From positions 62,001 through 126,000 of the forward strand of contig JADJLJ010000005.1 in the NCBI GenBank assembly GCA_016710165.1: a stretch of 64,000 bases of DNA. The letters run 5' to 3'. This stretch comes from Chitinophagaceae bacterium (GTDB lineage Bacteria > Bacteroidota > Bacteroidia > Chitinophagales > Chitinophagaceae). The translations under genes were made by a program, and so were the position numbers. Under the pieces are notes generated by a model, which was not told the DNA's origin, made no database searches, and saw nothing but the letters and a program-made list of their open reading frames with translations. Positions within the stretch are counted from its first letter, which is position 1, and each line of letters opens with the position of its first letter. Positions 16,640-24,768 of the stretch are shown here, in pieces.

Positions 16640-18013
16640 TTAATTAACGGGTTTTAGTTTTGCGGTGAAATGCCGGAGTGCCGGTGCTTCTTCAATGATC
16701 TGCAGGCCCTTTATCTCATTTCTGTTTTTGAATACTTCAATGATCACTTCGGCCACATAATCAATATGGCTTTGTGTGTACACCCTTCTTGGAATGGCCA
16801 GACGGACCAGTTCCATCGGTGCAGGGATTAATTCTTTGCCGGCATCATACCTGCCAAACATGAGGGAGCCTATTTCAACCGAGCGGATACCGCCTTCTGT
16901 ATACAAAGCCCCGGCAAGTGCCTGCCCCGGGTATTGGTCAACAGGGATATGCGGAAGCATTTCCTTTGCATCAATGTAAACCGCATGCCCACCGGCCGGC
17001 TGCATCACCGGCACACCGGCAGCTACCAGTTTGTTGTTGAGGTATTCAATACTGCGGATGCGGTATTGCAGGTAGCTTTCATCCAGCACTTCTTCCAGGC
17101 CAATGGCAATGGCTTCCAGGTCCCTGCCTGCAAGGCCGCCGTATGTCGGGAATCCTTCGGTGATGACCAGGAGGTTCCGGCATTGCTGGGCAAGTTCTTT
17201 ATCATGCATAGCCAGGAACCCGCCGATATTTGCAAACGCATCTTTTTTGGCGCTCATGGTACATCCTGCTGCATAGGAAAAAAGCTCATGCGCTATTTCT
17301 GCAACTGTTTTATCGGCATAACCCGGTTCACGCAGTTTGATGAAGTAGGCATTTTCAGCAAACCGGCAGGCATCAATGAAGAGGGGAATATTATTTGCTG
17401 CACAGATATCTTTTACTTCCTTGATGTTCTGCATGCTTACCGGTTGCCCGCCACCGGAGTTGTTGGTTACCGTAATGATGCAGAGCGGAATATTGGCAGC
17501 CCCTTTTTCCGCGATGATCTTTTCCAGGGCTTCTGTATCCATATTCCCTTTGAATGGTGCCGGTACCGAAGCATGTTTTCCGGCTTCGCACAACAGGTCA
17601 ATTCCTTCGGCACCGGTGAATTCAATATTGGCACGGGTGGTGTCAAACAACGTATTGCTTACAAAATATTTTCCCTTACCGCCCAGGATGCTGAACAGGA
17701 TCTTTTCTGCAGCCCTTCCCTGGTGCGTGGGGATCACCAGCGGCATGCCGGTTATATTTTTAATGGTCTTCTCAAAATGAAAAAAACTGGAACTGCCGGC
17801 ATACGATTCGTCGCCCTGCATGATACCGGCCCATTGATTGCTGCTCATGGCGCTGGTCCCGCTGTCGGTAAGCAGGTCGATCAGTACATCACTGGCATGT
17901 ATGTAAAAAAGATTGTAAAAAGCGTTTTCTAAAATGGCTTTTCTTTCTTCCTTGCTGTTGAAATAAATGGGTTCAACAGATTTTATCCGGAATGGTTCTA
18001 TGATGGTTTTCAT
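16640..18013 (-). CDS. tnaA: Tryptophanase
   Basis: A 457-residue tryptophan indole-lyase: L-tryptophan to indole, pyruvate and ammonia, using PLP. The PLP lysine is in MSAKKDAFANIGGF. Tryptophanase-type markers include MQGDESYAGSSSFF, VTNNSGGGQPVSMQN and SVEIGSLMFGR, where TPL has ERGIVSAGR. The ATG at 18013 (MKTIIEPFRIKSVEP) is the correct start, because the upstream in-frame extension is not conserved. A perfect TAACTTTG box at 18116-18123 with a Crp/Fnr dyad suggests low-oxygen or NO-linked expression. No TnaC-like leader peptide was recognised in the roughly 95-base leader. Confidence 0.92.
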   Translation of the reverse strand: MKTIIEPFRIKSVEPIYFNSKEERKAILENAFYNLFYIHASDVLIDLLTDSGTSAMSSNQWAGIMQGDESYAGSSSFFHFEKTIKNITGMPLVIPTHQGRAAEKILFSILGGKGKYFVSNTLFDTTRANIEFTGAEGIDLLCEAGKHASVPAPFKGNMDTEALEKIIAEKGAANIPLCIITVTNNSGGGQPVSMQNIKEVKDICAANNIPLFIDACRFAENAYFIKLREPGYADKTVAEIAHELFSYAAGCTMSAKKDAFANIGGFLAMHDKELAQQCRNLLVITEGFPTYGGLAGRDLEAIAIGLEEVLDESYLQYRIRSIEYLNNKLVAAGVPVMQPAGGHAVYIDAKEMLPHIPVDQYPGQALAGALYTEGGIRSVEIGSLMFGRYDAGKELIPAPMELVRLAIPRRVYTQSHIDYVAEVIIEVFKNRNEIKGLQIIEEAPALRHFTAKLKPVN

Positions 18014-18115
18014 ATAAAAGTTTAACGTTAAAAAAAATATACAGGCTGTTGCAGTAATGCGGGAGGGGAAGATCAAGACGGGCGGCTGATTATATTTTTC
18101 CAGATCTGCATGGGG

Positions 18116-18158
18116 CAAAGTTATATGCCGGGTCAACCCGGGGAAATGACTTTCGTCA
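18116..18158 (-). promoter_or_regulatory. Single-dyad Crp/Fnr-type promoter of tnaA-tpl
   Basis: Read on the minus strand. The -7 box TAACTTTG (18123-18116) matches TAnnTTTG perfectly, and the perfect dyad TGACTTTCGTCA (18147-18158) is centred exactly 33 bp upstream. Only a half site (TGAT) is seen 22 bp further up, near 18177-18180. The remaining sequence up to the RIC stop codon at 18262 shows nothing else clear. Confidence 0.75.
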
Positions 18159-18261
18159 TGCAGCAGAAAAATAAAGATCAGTGATCTGTTAAAAAGATAA
18201 CCAGTACCACCCGGGGGATATTCATAGAAAGATAATAAAGCGGGAATCTTTTATATTCACA

Positions 18262-18990
18262 TCAGTTCAGCATGGTTTGCTGCGACAGCATTTTTTCTGC
18301 CAGGGGAAACAACAGGTTGTTTTCCAGGTGCACGTGCCGGTGCAGGTCTTCTTCAAACTCTTTTAATTCAGCAAGGCTTACTTTAAAGGTTGTACAGGCA
18401 TCAGCGGGTGCCGTGTATCCATTGGTCAGCTCACGGATGCGGTACAGTAATTCCCCTGCATGATCATGCTCTGTTTCCATCACCTGGATAGGCCCGGCAA
18501 TATAGCCTTCGGTAAAGTTCCGTTTCTGCTTTATGGAAGACACTGCTTCGATCTCTTTGATGCGGGGGAAAAGAATGACCTCCTCTTTGTGCAGGTGCAT
18601 GGTCATTTCCTCCTGTATGCTCCGGAACAGGTAAAGCACTTCTGTCATATACGGAAAACGCTCACCGTGCTTCATGGCCACTTTCTCCAGGTGCGAAAGT
18701 ATGGTTGGCATGGACTGTTTTACATAAAAATGGTGATGGATGAGTATATAACTGATCAGTTGTTCAGCGGTCATGGAACCAAAAGGCAGGATCTTTCCCT
18801 GTTCAGCCTTCATCCTGTTCTCCAGTTCTTCCGCGATGGCCTCCACCGGCAGGCCCTTTTCTGTACAGGCCTCTGCCAGTGTCCTTTTTCCTTTACAGCA
18901 AAAATCAAGATGGTATTTCTCCAATACGGGTACGGACTGGTGGTTGCTGCTTAGAATGGATGCTAATGTTTGTTCTGCGATTGTTGACAT
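18262..18990 (-). CDS. ric: Iron-sulfur cluster repair di-iron protein (RIC/YtfE/ScdA)
   Basis: A 242-residue two-domain protein. The N-terminal ScdA domain has HLDFCCKGKRTLAEAC near residues 25-40. The C-terminal hemerythrin-like four-helix bundle has the diiron histidines and glutamates in LIHHHFYV near 82-89, MHLHKEEVILFPRIKEIE near 135-152, TEHDHAGELLYRI near 174-186 and LHRHVHLENNLLFPLAE near 218-234. RIC proteins repair Fe-S clusters damaged by NO and peroxide in the cytoplasm. The start is 15 bases after a -7 box with a dyad, so induction along with the nos and cco genes is expected. Confidence 0.92.
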   Translation of the reverse strand: MSTIAEQTLASILSSNHQSVPVLEKYHLDFCCKGKRTLAEACTEKGLPVEAIAEELENRMKAEQGKILPFGSMTAEQLISYILIHHHFYVKQSMPTILSHLEKVAMKHGERFPYMTEVLYLFRSIQEEMTMHLHKEEVILFPRIKEIEAVSSIKQKRNFTEGYIAGPIQVMETEHDHAGELLYRIRELTNGYTAPADACTTFKVSLAELKEFEEDLHRHVHLENNLLFPLAEKMLSQQTMLN

Positions 18991-19004
18991 AAGATGATTT
19001 TTGC

Positions 19005-19047
19005 CAAAGTTGCAGCGGTTAAAAAGAGCAAACTGTGATTCAAATCA
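19005..19047 (-). promoter_or_regulatory. Single-dyad Crp/Fnr-type promoter of ric
   Basis: Read on the minus strand. The -7 box CAACTTTG (19012-19005) has one mismatch to TAnnTTTG. The perfect dyad TGATTCAAATCA (19036-19047) is centred 33 bp upstream of the box centre. The dyad overlaps the last codons and stop of the preceding membrane-protein gene. Confidence 0.72.
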
Positions 19048-20266
19048 CTTTCCTGAAAATTTTTGATGAGGTAACGAATAATAAGAACGCCCCGGAAAAT
19101 AAAACAGCAGCGGTAGCCAGTAACAATTCATTAATGAAGGGGACCCCTGTATAGCTCATGGCCGAAACGCCCTGTACCATGAGCAGTATCTCGTTCAGGA
19201 TGACCCCGGAGGCAAACAGGAAAACGGAGAAAGATGTTTTTTTGTTTGCGTGTATATACTCCCCGGCAAAGAAATAGCCCAGCAGGAATAAAGAAATAAC
19301 GCCCAGCAATACCAGGTGAAGGTAGCCGATTACAATAGGCCGGAAGCCAAAAGCGAGGTCACTCAGTGAGGGAACCGTTGAGCCGAGTTGCAGTAATAAT
19401 TTTGCTGTTAAAGCAACCGCGGAGAACCCCATGATCCATTTTGCCGTTAAGGGCAGGGTATTTTTCAGCACCACCCATTTCTTTTTCAGCTGGATCAATA
19501 CCATGCCCCAGCCGGCTACCTGTGCAACGGCGGCGATCACTACCAGGATATAAACCCATACCGGGAGGTCCATCCACAGGGCAGATAAGAAATAAGCCGG
19601 TACAGCAGCAAAGAAAAAGATCCAGAATATGCGGGTAAGTATTTTCGGGTCCACTTCCACTTTGCGGAGTACTTCACTCAATAAGCCCATGCAGCCAAAA
19701 AAGAACCAGCCGTTATACTGGAAATGCAGGTAGAAATATTCAGACGCCAGGTAGGCATTCTGAAAAACGACCCGTTGCACCATCATAATGGTAAGTGCAA
19801 ATGCACCCAGCGATGAAAAGGCATTGAAGAATACAGCGGCCTTGAGCCATAAATGAGTTGGACTCTTTTGCGGGAGCCGGTTCAGGTCACGCCATATTAA
19901 AACGGCAAATACATAGGAAACAACAATGGAAGCCGTGGAAAAAATTATGGAATACAATCCATATCCTTCTATCGGGAATGCCACCAGCATTCCATAGGCA
20001 GTAAAAAGATTGGCGTATAGCAGCCACTGGTATCTTTTGTAAACAACTTCACCACCCTGCCTGGAAAGGTACGTAACCAGCAATGTCATGATGGCTTGCG
20101 ATATCCATCCGGCAAAAGCAAAGTGGGAGTGGCCATGCAGCAGGTGTTTCTGGTCAACAAAGGGAAGCGGGTAAAGGATCTTATAACGGAGAATCACGCC
20201 GAGGCTGGCTACTATCAGTAAATTGAACAGGGCGATCCTGACCCAGCGCTGAACCGGTAATACCAT
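19040..20266 (-). CDS. 12-TM membrane protein resembling a degenerate heme-copper oxidase subunit I
   Basis: A 408-residue protein with about 12 predicted TM segments. Histidines sit at positions reminiscent of heme-copper oxidases: HGHSHFAFAGW in TM2, YLHFQYNGWFFF in TM6 and GYLHLVLLG in TM10. The HH pair expected in TM7 is missing, so a binuclear centre like that of NOR or oxidases is not apparent. It is not a clear NnrS, whose GFLLTA-type motif is absent. It probably binds heme, but the function is unknown. The ATG at 20266 is preferred to an upstream TTG because it lies about 16 bases after a -7 box. Its neighbours ric, crp and nosZ place it in NO/N2O metabolism. Confidence 0.65.
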   Translation of the reverse strand: MVLPVQRWVRIALFNLLIVASLGVILRYKILYPLPFVDQKHLLHGHSHFAFAGWISQAIMTLLVTYLSRQGGEVVYKRYQWLLYANLFTAYGMLVAFPIEGYGLYSIIFSTASIVVSYVFAVLIWRDLNRLPQKSPTHLWLKAAVFFNAFSSLGAFALTIMMVQRVVFQNAYLASEYFYLHFQYNGWFFFGCMGLLSEVLRKVEVDPKILTRIFWIFFFAAVPAYFLSALWMDLPVWVYILVVIAAVAQVAGWGMVLIQLKKKWVVLKNTLPLTAKWIMGFSAVALTAKLLLQLGSTVPSLSDLAFGFRPIVIGYLHLVLLGVISLFLLGYFFAGEYIHANKKTSFSVFLFASGVILNEILLMVQGVSAMSYTGVPFINELLLATAAVLFSGAFLLFVTSSKIFRKVI

Positions 20267-20281
20267 AATTTCTATTTCAGG

Positions 20282-20324
20282 CAAATTAACGACCGTGTAA
20301 TTTAAAACCGTATGATTTCAATCA
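20282..20324 (-). promoter_or_regulatory. Single-dyad Crp/Fnr-type promoter of the 12-TM protein
   Basis: Read on the minus strand. The -7 box TTAATTTG (20289-20282) has one mismatch. The perfect dyad TGATTTCAATCA (20313-20324) is centred 33 bp upstream, four bases beyond the stop codon of the crp gene. The gap between box and dyad is 23 bases, as in the other promoters of this set. Confidence 0.72.
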
Positions 20325-20327
20325 CAT

Positions 20328-20924
20328 TCAGCAATACACTTTGCCTTTATCAATACGAAGGAGGCCATGCGAATGCATATTCCGCATGGTCCGGATAACG
20401 GTTTCCACCCGCAGGCCGGTCATGTCGGCGATCTGCTGGCGGGTTAATTTCAACCGGTTGCACTTGGTGCAGATATTTTTCCGGTGCTGTTTAAAATAAC
20501 TGAGTAAAGTAGAGATGCTGTTCTCGGGATTATGGGTTGCCAGTTCTTTGAGGATAAGGAATTTGAAACGCAGCCGCTGGGTAAGCAGCCTGCTGAATGC
20601 AAAATGTATTTCGGGGTTTTCTTTAATGAGCTGGTGAAAAGAAGAACAATGAAGCCGTATGATGACGGAGTCTTCGTCTGCAATGGCTGAAGCTGCGAAT
20701 GGTTCGTCATCAAACAACGGGAATTCGCCAAAACATTCACCCGGTTCAATGATGGTCTGGATGAATTCCCTTCCTTCCTCATCAATATTGACCCACCTTA
20801 CCGTACCGCTTACCAGTTGATAATAGAATGAAGATTGGGTGCCTTCCCGGAAGATCATTTCCCCGGCACTTACCTTTTTGTAGGCTGCCCCCCATGCAAG
20901 CAGCATGTCAATATCAATCATCAT
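20328..20924 (-). CDS. Crp/Fnr family transcriptional regulator (candidate Dnr/Fnr-like)
   Basis: A 198-residue regulator. The cyclic-nucleotide-binding-like barrel spans about residues 10-120 (IFREGTQSSFYYQLVSGTVRWV, GECFGEFPLF). A C-terminal winged helix has LTRQQIADMTGLRVETVIRTMRNM near 160-183. The E-x3-R in the recognition helix (ETVIR) is the pattern that reads TGA half sites. No N-terminal Fnr-type cysteine cluster is present, so it is more like Dnr/Nnr heme-type or another ligand class; ICTKCN near residue 148 holds two cysteines. Its own promoter carries two dyads, implying autoregulation. It lies between the 12-TM gene and the nos cluster and is one of two candidate activators for the regulon. 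Confidence 0.85.
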   Translation of the reverse strand: MMIDIDMLLAWGAAYKKVSAGEMIFREGTQSSFYYQLVSGTVRWVNIDEEGREFIQTIIEPGECFGEFPLFDDEPFAASAIADEDSVIIRLHCSSFHQLIKENPEIHFAFSRLLTQRLRFKFLILKELATHNPENSISTLLSYFKQHRKNICTKCNRLKLTRQQIADMTGLRVETVIRTMRNMHSHGLLRIDKGKVYC

Positions 20925-20949
20925 GGTAAAGTAGTTTAGTTAATGTGAG

Positions 20950-21014
20950 CAAATATATACGGGCCCCGGGATGGGCTGAATGACCGGGGGCAGTTTGGGC
21001 TATGATTAAAGTCA
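20950..21014 (-). promoter_or_regulatory. Twin-dyad Crp/Fnr-type promoter of the crp gene
   Basis: Read on the minus strand. The -7 box TATATTTG (20957-20950) is perfect. The proximal dyad TGACCGGGGGCA (20981-20992) has one mismatch, and the distal dyad TGATTAAAGTCA (21003-21014) is perfect. Spacings are 33 and 22 bp centre to centre. This suggests feedback control of the regulator. Confidence 0.7.
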
Positions 21015-21112
21015 TATTAGTACATTTTAATGGAAGGGTTTGACCAAATCCTTTGCTGCAAAGGGATTCCGGGCTCCGGAAGGTTCATCCTGCTAACTAT
21101 TTGTAAAGGATA

Positions 21113-21155
21113 TGACCTTACGCATAAAAATTTAATGTATATGCCAGTAATCTTG
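21113..21155 (+). promoter_or_regulatory. Probable dyad promoter of the nos operon (weak match)
   Basis: TAATCTTG (21148-21155) has one mismatch to TAnnTTTG. TGACCTTACGCA (21113-21124) keeps the left half of the dyad but has two mismatches in the right half. The 33-bp centre spacing matches the other promoters exactly, which is the main reason to call it. The leader to the cytochrome start at 21188 would be about 26 bases. Confidence 0.5.
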
Positions 21156-21187
21156 TGTCATAAATTTAACAAAAAACATTCCTTTTT

Positions 21188-21667
21188 ATGAAAAAAATTG
21201 CAGTCATTCTTTTTCTGGGCCTTTTTGCAGCTGCCTGTGGCGGCGGTTCAGATACCAATACGGCAAGTACAGAAACTCCTGCGCCGGAAGCAAAAAAAAC
21301 AGCAAATGGTAATCCTTCATACGACCCGGAAAGGGGCGAAGGAAAATTTACTTCAGTTGAAGTTGGTGCAACACTTGATGCAGCCATGGCTCTAAACGGG
21401 GAGAAAGTATATGGTGTAAAATGCGGCAGTTGTCATAAGCTCACCAGCGAAAAACTCGTTGGCCCGGGATGGCTGGGAGTGACCGAGAGGCATACCGCTC
21501 CCTGGATCATGAATTTTACCACCAATACCGATGCCATGCTGGATAAGGACCCCAAAGCCCAGGCCCAGCTGGAGATATGCCTGGTTCGCATGCCGAACCA
21601 GAATTTGTCAGATGAAGACGCACGTGCCCTGTATGAGTTCATGCGTAAAAATGACGGCGTTAAATAA
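21188..21667 (+). CDS. Monoheme cytochrome c lipoprotein of the nos cluster
   Basis: A 159-residue lipoprotein: signal MKKIAVILFLGLFAAAC with the lipid cysteine at residue 17, then a low-complexity linker rich in Thr, Glu and Ala (about 20-50), and a cytochrome c domain with CGSCH near residue 79. The probable axial methionine is in VRMPNQNLSDED near residue 137. Clade II nos clusters often begin with such a cytochrome, thought to pass electrons to NosZ. It is 29 bases upstream of nosZ. Its exact electron donor (menaquinol or bc-type complex) cannot be read here. Confidence 0.88.
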   Translation: MKKIAVILFLGLFAAACGGGSDTNTASTETPAPEAKKTANGNPSYDPERGEGKFTSVEVGATLDAAMALNGEKVYGVKCGSCHKLTSEKLVGPGWLGVTERHTAPWIMNFTTNTDAMLDKDPKAQAQLEICLVRMPNQNLSDEDARALYEFMRKNDGVK

Positions 21668-21696
21668 TTAACACTACAACACAAAACAATCTCAAT

Positions 21697-23691
21697 ATGA
21701 AAAAGTATAAAGTAATAACGCTTGCTGTTTTCGCATTCAGCCTGCTGTTGGGCTTTACAGCCTGTAAACCAAAAAATGCCGGTTCAGCAGTAAGTTCAGA
21801 TGCGGCGGCCAAAGTCTATGTGGCTCCGGGTAAGTACGATGAGTTTTACAATTTTGTATCGGGTGGTTTCAGCGGACAAATGAGTGCGTATGGTTTACCA
21901 TCGGGCCGTTTGCTTCGTGTTATCCCGGTATTCTCTGTTGACCCGGAAAAAGGTTATGGTTACAGTGAAGAGACCAAGCCCATGCTCAATACGTCGCATG
22001 GTTTTGTACCCTGGGATGACCTGCATCACGTTCAGATGTCAAAAACAAATGGCGATTATGACGGTAAATGGGCCTTTGGCAATGCCAATAATACACCCCG
22101 GGTAGCACGGATCGACCTCAAAACATTCCGTACTGCCGAGATCATTGAATTACCAAACAGCGGTGGAAACCATTCCTCTCCGTTCATCACCGAAAATACC
22201 GAGTATGTGGTGGCAGGCACCCGTTTCAGTGTGCCGCCGGATGATAAGAACGGGGACATTCCGATCAATACCTACAAACAGAATTTTAAAGGAACCATCA
22301 GTTTTATAAGCGTGGCAAAGGAAGATGGCAAGATGGAGATCGCATTCCAGATCCAGTGCCCCGGTGTTAACTTCGACCTGAGCCGTGCCGGCAAAGGCGT
22401 GTCTCATGGATGGTTCTTCTTCTCCTGCTATAATACCGAACAGGCAAATACCTTACTGGAAGTGAATGCTTCACAGAAGGACAAGGATTTTATAATGGCC
22501 GTGAACTGGAAGAAGGCGGAAGAATACCTGAAAGCAGGCAAAGGCAGGAAACAATCCGTACGGTATGCACACAATACCTACAGCGATATCACCCACTCTG
22601 CCACTTCAGAAATAAAAACAGAGGTCACCGTGCTGGATGCAAAGGACCTGAAAGACATTTGCTATTTTTTCCCATGTCCTAAATCACCACATGGCTGTGA
22701 CGTAAGCCCCACAGGCGAATACATCGTAGGCAGCGGTAAACTGGCTGCATTGATCCCTGTTTTCAGTTTTGATAAAATGCTGAAGGCCATTGCTGCAAAA
22801 GATTTTATCGGGGACTATGACGGTATCCCTGTTCTGAAATATGAATCCGTTTTATATGGGGAAGTTAAGAAACCGGGTCTGGGCCCTTTACATACCGAAT
22901 TTGATAACAAAGGCAATGCCTATACGTCCATGTTTGTTTCTTCTGAAGTGGTGAAATGGAATATTAAAGATCTGAAAGTGGTAGACAGGGCGCCAACCTA
23001 TTATTCCGTTGGTCACCTGACCGTAGCGGGCGGCGATACCAAAACACCGAATGGTAAATACCTGGTTGCTTATAATAAGATCACCAAAGACAGGTTCCTG
23101 CCAACCGGTCCTGAATTATCACAAAGCGCACAGCTATATGACATCAGCGGGGATAAGATGCAGTTGATCCTGGATTTCCCAACCATTGGCGAACCACACT
23201 ATGCCCAGATCATACCAGCCGACCTGGTAAAAGGTAATTCGCAGAAGTTCTTTAAGATGGAAGAGAATAAAAATCCCTATTTCGCCAACGGTGAAGCGGC
23301 CACCAAAGTGGTACGCAACGGGAGCAGGGTAGATGTTTACATGACCGCTATCCGCTCTCACCTTACACCCGATAATATAGAAGGCATACGAATGGGGGAC
23401 GAAGTTTATTTCCACGTTACCAACCTTGAGCAGGACTGGGATGTACCGCATGGCTTTGCGATCAAAGGCGCCGCCAATGCAGAGTTGCTGATCATGCCCG
23501 GTGAAACACAAACATTGAAATGGAATCCAAATAAAGTCGGCATATTCCCGATGTATTGTACCGATTTCTGCAGTGCATTGCACCAGGAGATGACCGGTTA
23601 CATCCGGGTATCGCCTGCCGGAAGCACGGTACCATTATTATTCAGTACCGGTAAAAATCTGCCTGCGTCTGATTCTGCGGTCAAGAAATAA
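21697..23691 (+). CDS. nosZ: Nitrous oxide reductase, clade II (Sec-type)
   Basis: A 664-residue periplasmic N2O reductase (N2O to N2). The N-terminus MKKYKVITLAVFAFSLLLGFTAC is a Sec signal ending in a possible lipoprotein cysteine rather than a Tat signal, which defines clade II. CuZ histidines are seen in DDLHHVQMS, GGNHSSPF, YAHNTYSDITHS, SPHGCDV, GPLHTEF, VGHLTV and EPHYAQI. The C-terminal cupredoxin holds the CuA ligands in VPHGFAI and MYCTDFCSALHQEM. All key motifs are intact. It is followed by a strong hairpin (23704-23735) and then the accessory genes, so expression of those may be attenuated. Confidence 0.97.
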   Translation: MKKYKVITLAVFAFSLLLGFTACKPKNAGSAVSSDAAAKVYVAPGKYDEFYNFVSGGFSGQMSAYGLPSGRLLRVIPVFSVDPEKGYGYSEETKPMLNTSHGFVPWDDLHHVQMSKTNGDYDGKWAFGNANNTPRVARIDLKTFRTAEIIELPNSGGNHSSPFITENTEYVVAGTRFSVPPDDKNGDIPINTYKQNFKGTISFISVAKEDGKMEIAFQIQCPGVNFDLSRAGKGVSHGWFFFSCYNTEQANTLLEVNASQKDKDFIMAVNWKKAEEYLKAGKGRKQSVRYAHNTYSDITHSATSEIKTEVTVLDAKDLKDICYFFPCPKSPHGCDVSPTGEYIVGSGKLAALIPVFSFDKMLKAIAAKDFIGDYDGIPVLKYESVLYGEVKKPGLGPLHTEFDNKGNAYTSMFVSSEVVKWNIKDLKVVDRAPTYYSVGHLTVAGGDTKTPNGKYLVAYNKITKDRFLPTGPELSQSAQLYDISGDKMQLILDFPTIGEPHYAQIIPADLVKGNSQKFFKMEENKNPYFANGEAATKVVRNGSRVDVYMTAIRSHLTPDNIEGIRMGDEVYFHVTNLEQDWDVPHGFAIKGAANAELLIMPGETQTLKWNPNKVGIFPMYCTDFCSALHQEMTGYIRVSPAGSTVPLLFSTGKNLPASDSAVKK

Positions 23692-23703
23692 GAAATGATA
23701 AAG

Positions 23704-23735
23704 GAACAGACTGCAAAGCAGTCTGTTCTTCTTTA
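23704..23735 (+). terminator. Hairpin between nosZ and the NosL fusion gene
   Basis: GAACAGACTGC (23704-23714), loop AAA, and GCAGTCTGTTC (23718-23728) form a perfect 11-bp stem followed by a pyrimidine-rich TTCTTTAT tail. It probably acts as a partial terminator or 3' stabiliser of the nosZ mRNA, setting a higher level for NosZ than for the maturation factors (inference). Confidence 0.75.
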
Positions 23736-23757
23736 TGACGCCTGAAAACCTGATACG

Positions 23758-24768
23758 ATGAAAAATGACAGAATGAAAACCTGGGTAAGATTACTCCTGG
23801 TTCTTTGCGGGCTTGCACTGGTACCCGTTATATTTGTACCCCTGTGGCGTATTGACCTGCAGGCACCACAATATCCTGAGGGGCTGATGCTTCTCATTTA
23901 CCCTTCCAAACTGGGCGGCAATGTTGATATCATCAACGGGCTTAACCATTATATTGGAATGAAGACACTGCATACAGAAGACTTCATTGAGTTTACCTTA
24001 CTTCCTTATATTATTGGCTTCTTCTCCTTGCTCTTTTTGGCAACTGCCATTGCAGGGAAACGGAAGTTACTTTATATACTCTTTATACTTTTTGTTTCTT
24101 TCGGCATACTTGCCATGTATGATTTCTGGCGCTGGGAATACAATTACGGACATAACCTGGATCCGGATGCAGCCATCATCGTTCCGGGGATGGCATACCA
24201 GCCTCCCCTGATCGGCTTTAAACAACTGCTCAATTTCGGGGCTTACTCCATGCCCGATGTGGGTGGCTGGATATTTGTGGCTGTGGGAGCAGTATTGCTT
24301 TTCTGCTTTATCATGGAATGGAGACATTCCATAAAGATCCGGAAAGGGATCGTGATGCTGCTGGTATCCCCGTTATTCCTTTCGGCATGTAATACCGGGC
24401 CACAAACCATCAACCCGGGTGTTGATAATTGCTATTTCTGCAAAATGACCATCAGCGATATACGGTTTGCTGCAGAGATCGTGACAAAGAAAGGGAAGGT
24501 GTACAAATTTGATGACATGCACTGCCTGCTTACCTTTCTTCGTTCTGATATGATTGGAAAGGAGCAGGTCGGGGATGTTTATGTTACCAGTTACAGCGGC
24601 GGTCACCCCCTCATCAATGTAAAGGATGCACTGCTGTTAAAAGCCAATGACCTGCGAAGCCCCATGGGTGGAAATATCGCTGCGTTCGATAACAGGGACA
24701 GCATGGCTTTTGTGATGAAAAAGTACCCGGGAAATACCTATACCTGGAATGAACTGAGCAAGCAATGA
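23758..24768 (+). CDS. nosL: Membrane protein fused to NosL copper chaperone
   Basis: A 336-residue two-part protein. The N-terminal half (about residues 1-190) has about four TM segments with periplasmic loops (DFWRWEYNYGHNLDPDA, PQYPEGLMLLIYPSKLGG). The C-terminal part, from about residue 200, is a full NosL: lipobox-like LFLSACNTG, then NPGVDNCYFCKMTISDIRFAAEI with the Cu(I)-binding cysteines and methionine, and KFDDMHCLLTF. NosL delivers copper to apo-NosZ. The two parts are usually separate genes in Bacteroidota nos clusters as I recall them. The stop overlaps the nosD start (ATGA). A missed stop between two genes is unlikely because the frame is continuous. Confidence 0.85.
   Translation: MKNDRMKTWVRLLLVLCGLALVPVIFVPLWRIDLQAPQYPEGLMLLIYPSKLGGNVDIINGLNHYIGMKTLHTEDFIEFTLLPYIIGFFSLLFLATAIAGKRKLLYILFILFVSFGILAMYDFWRWEYNYGHNLDPDAAIIVPGMAYQPPLIGFKQLLNFGAYSMPDVGGWIFVAVGAVLLFCFIMEWRHSIKIRKGIVMLLVSPLFLSACNTGPQTINPGVDNCYFCKMTISDIRFAAEIVTKKGKVYKFDDMHCLLTFLRSDMIGKEQVGDVYVTSYSGGHPLINVKDALLLKANDLRSPMGGNIAAFDNRDSMAFVMKKYPGNTYTWNELSKQ

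Noticed and set aside
19040..20266. NnrS call for the 12-TM protein
   Set aside because: The characteristic HxxGFxxA...GFLLTA-type NnrS motif is not visible and the histidine layout is closer to heme-copper subunit I.
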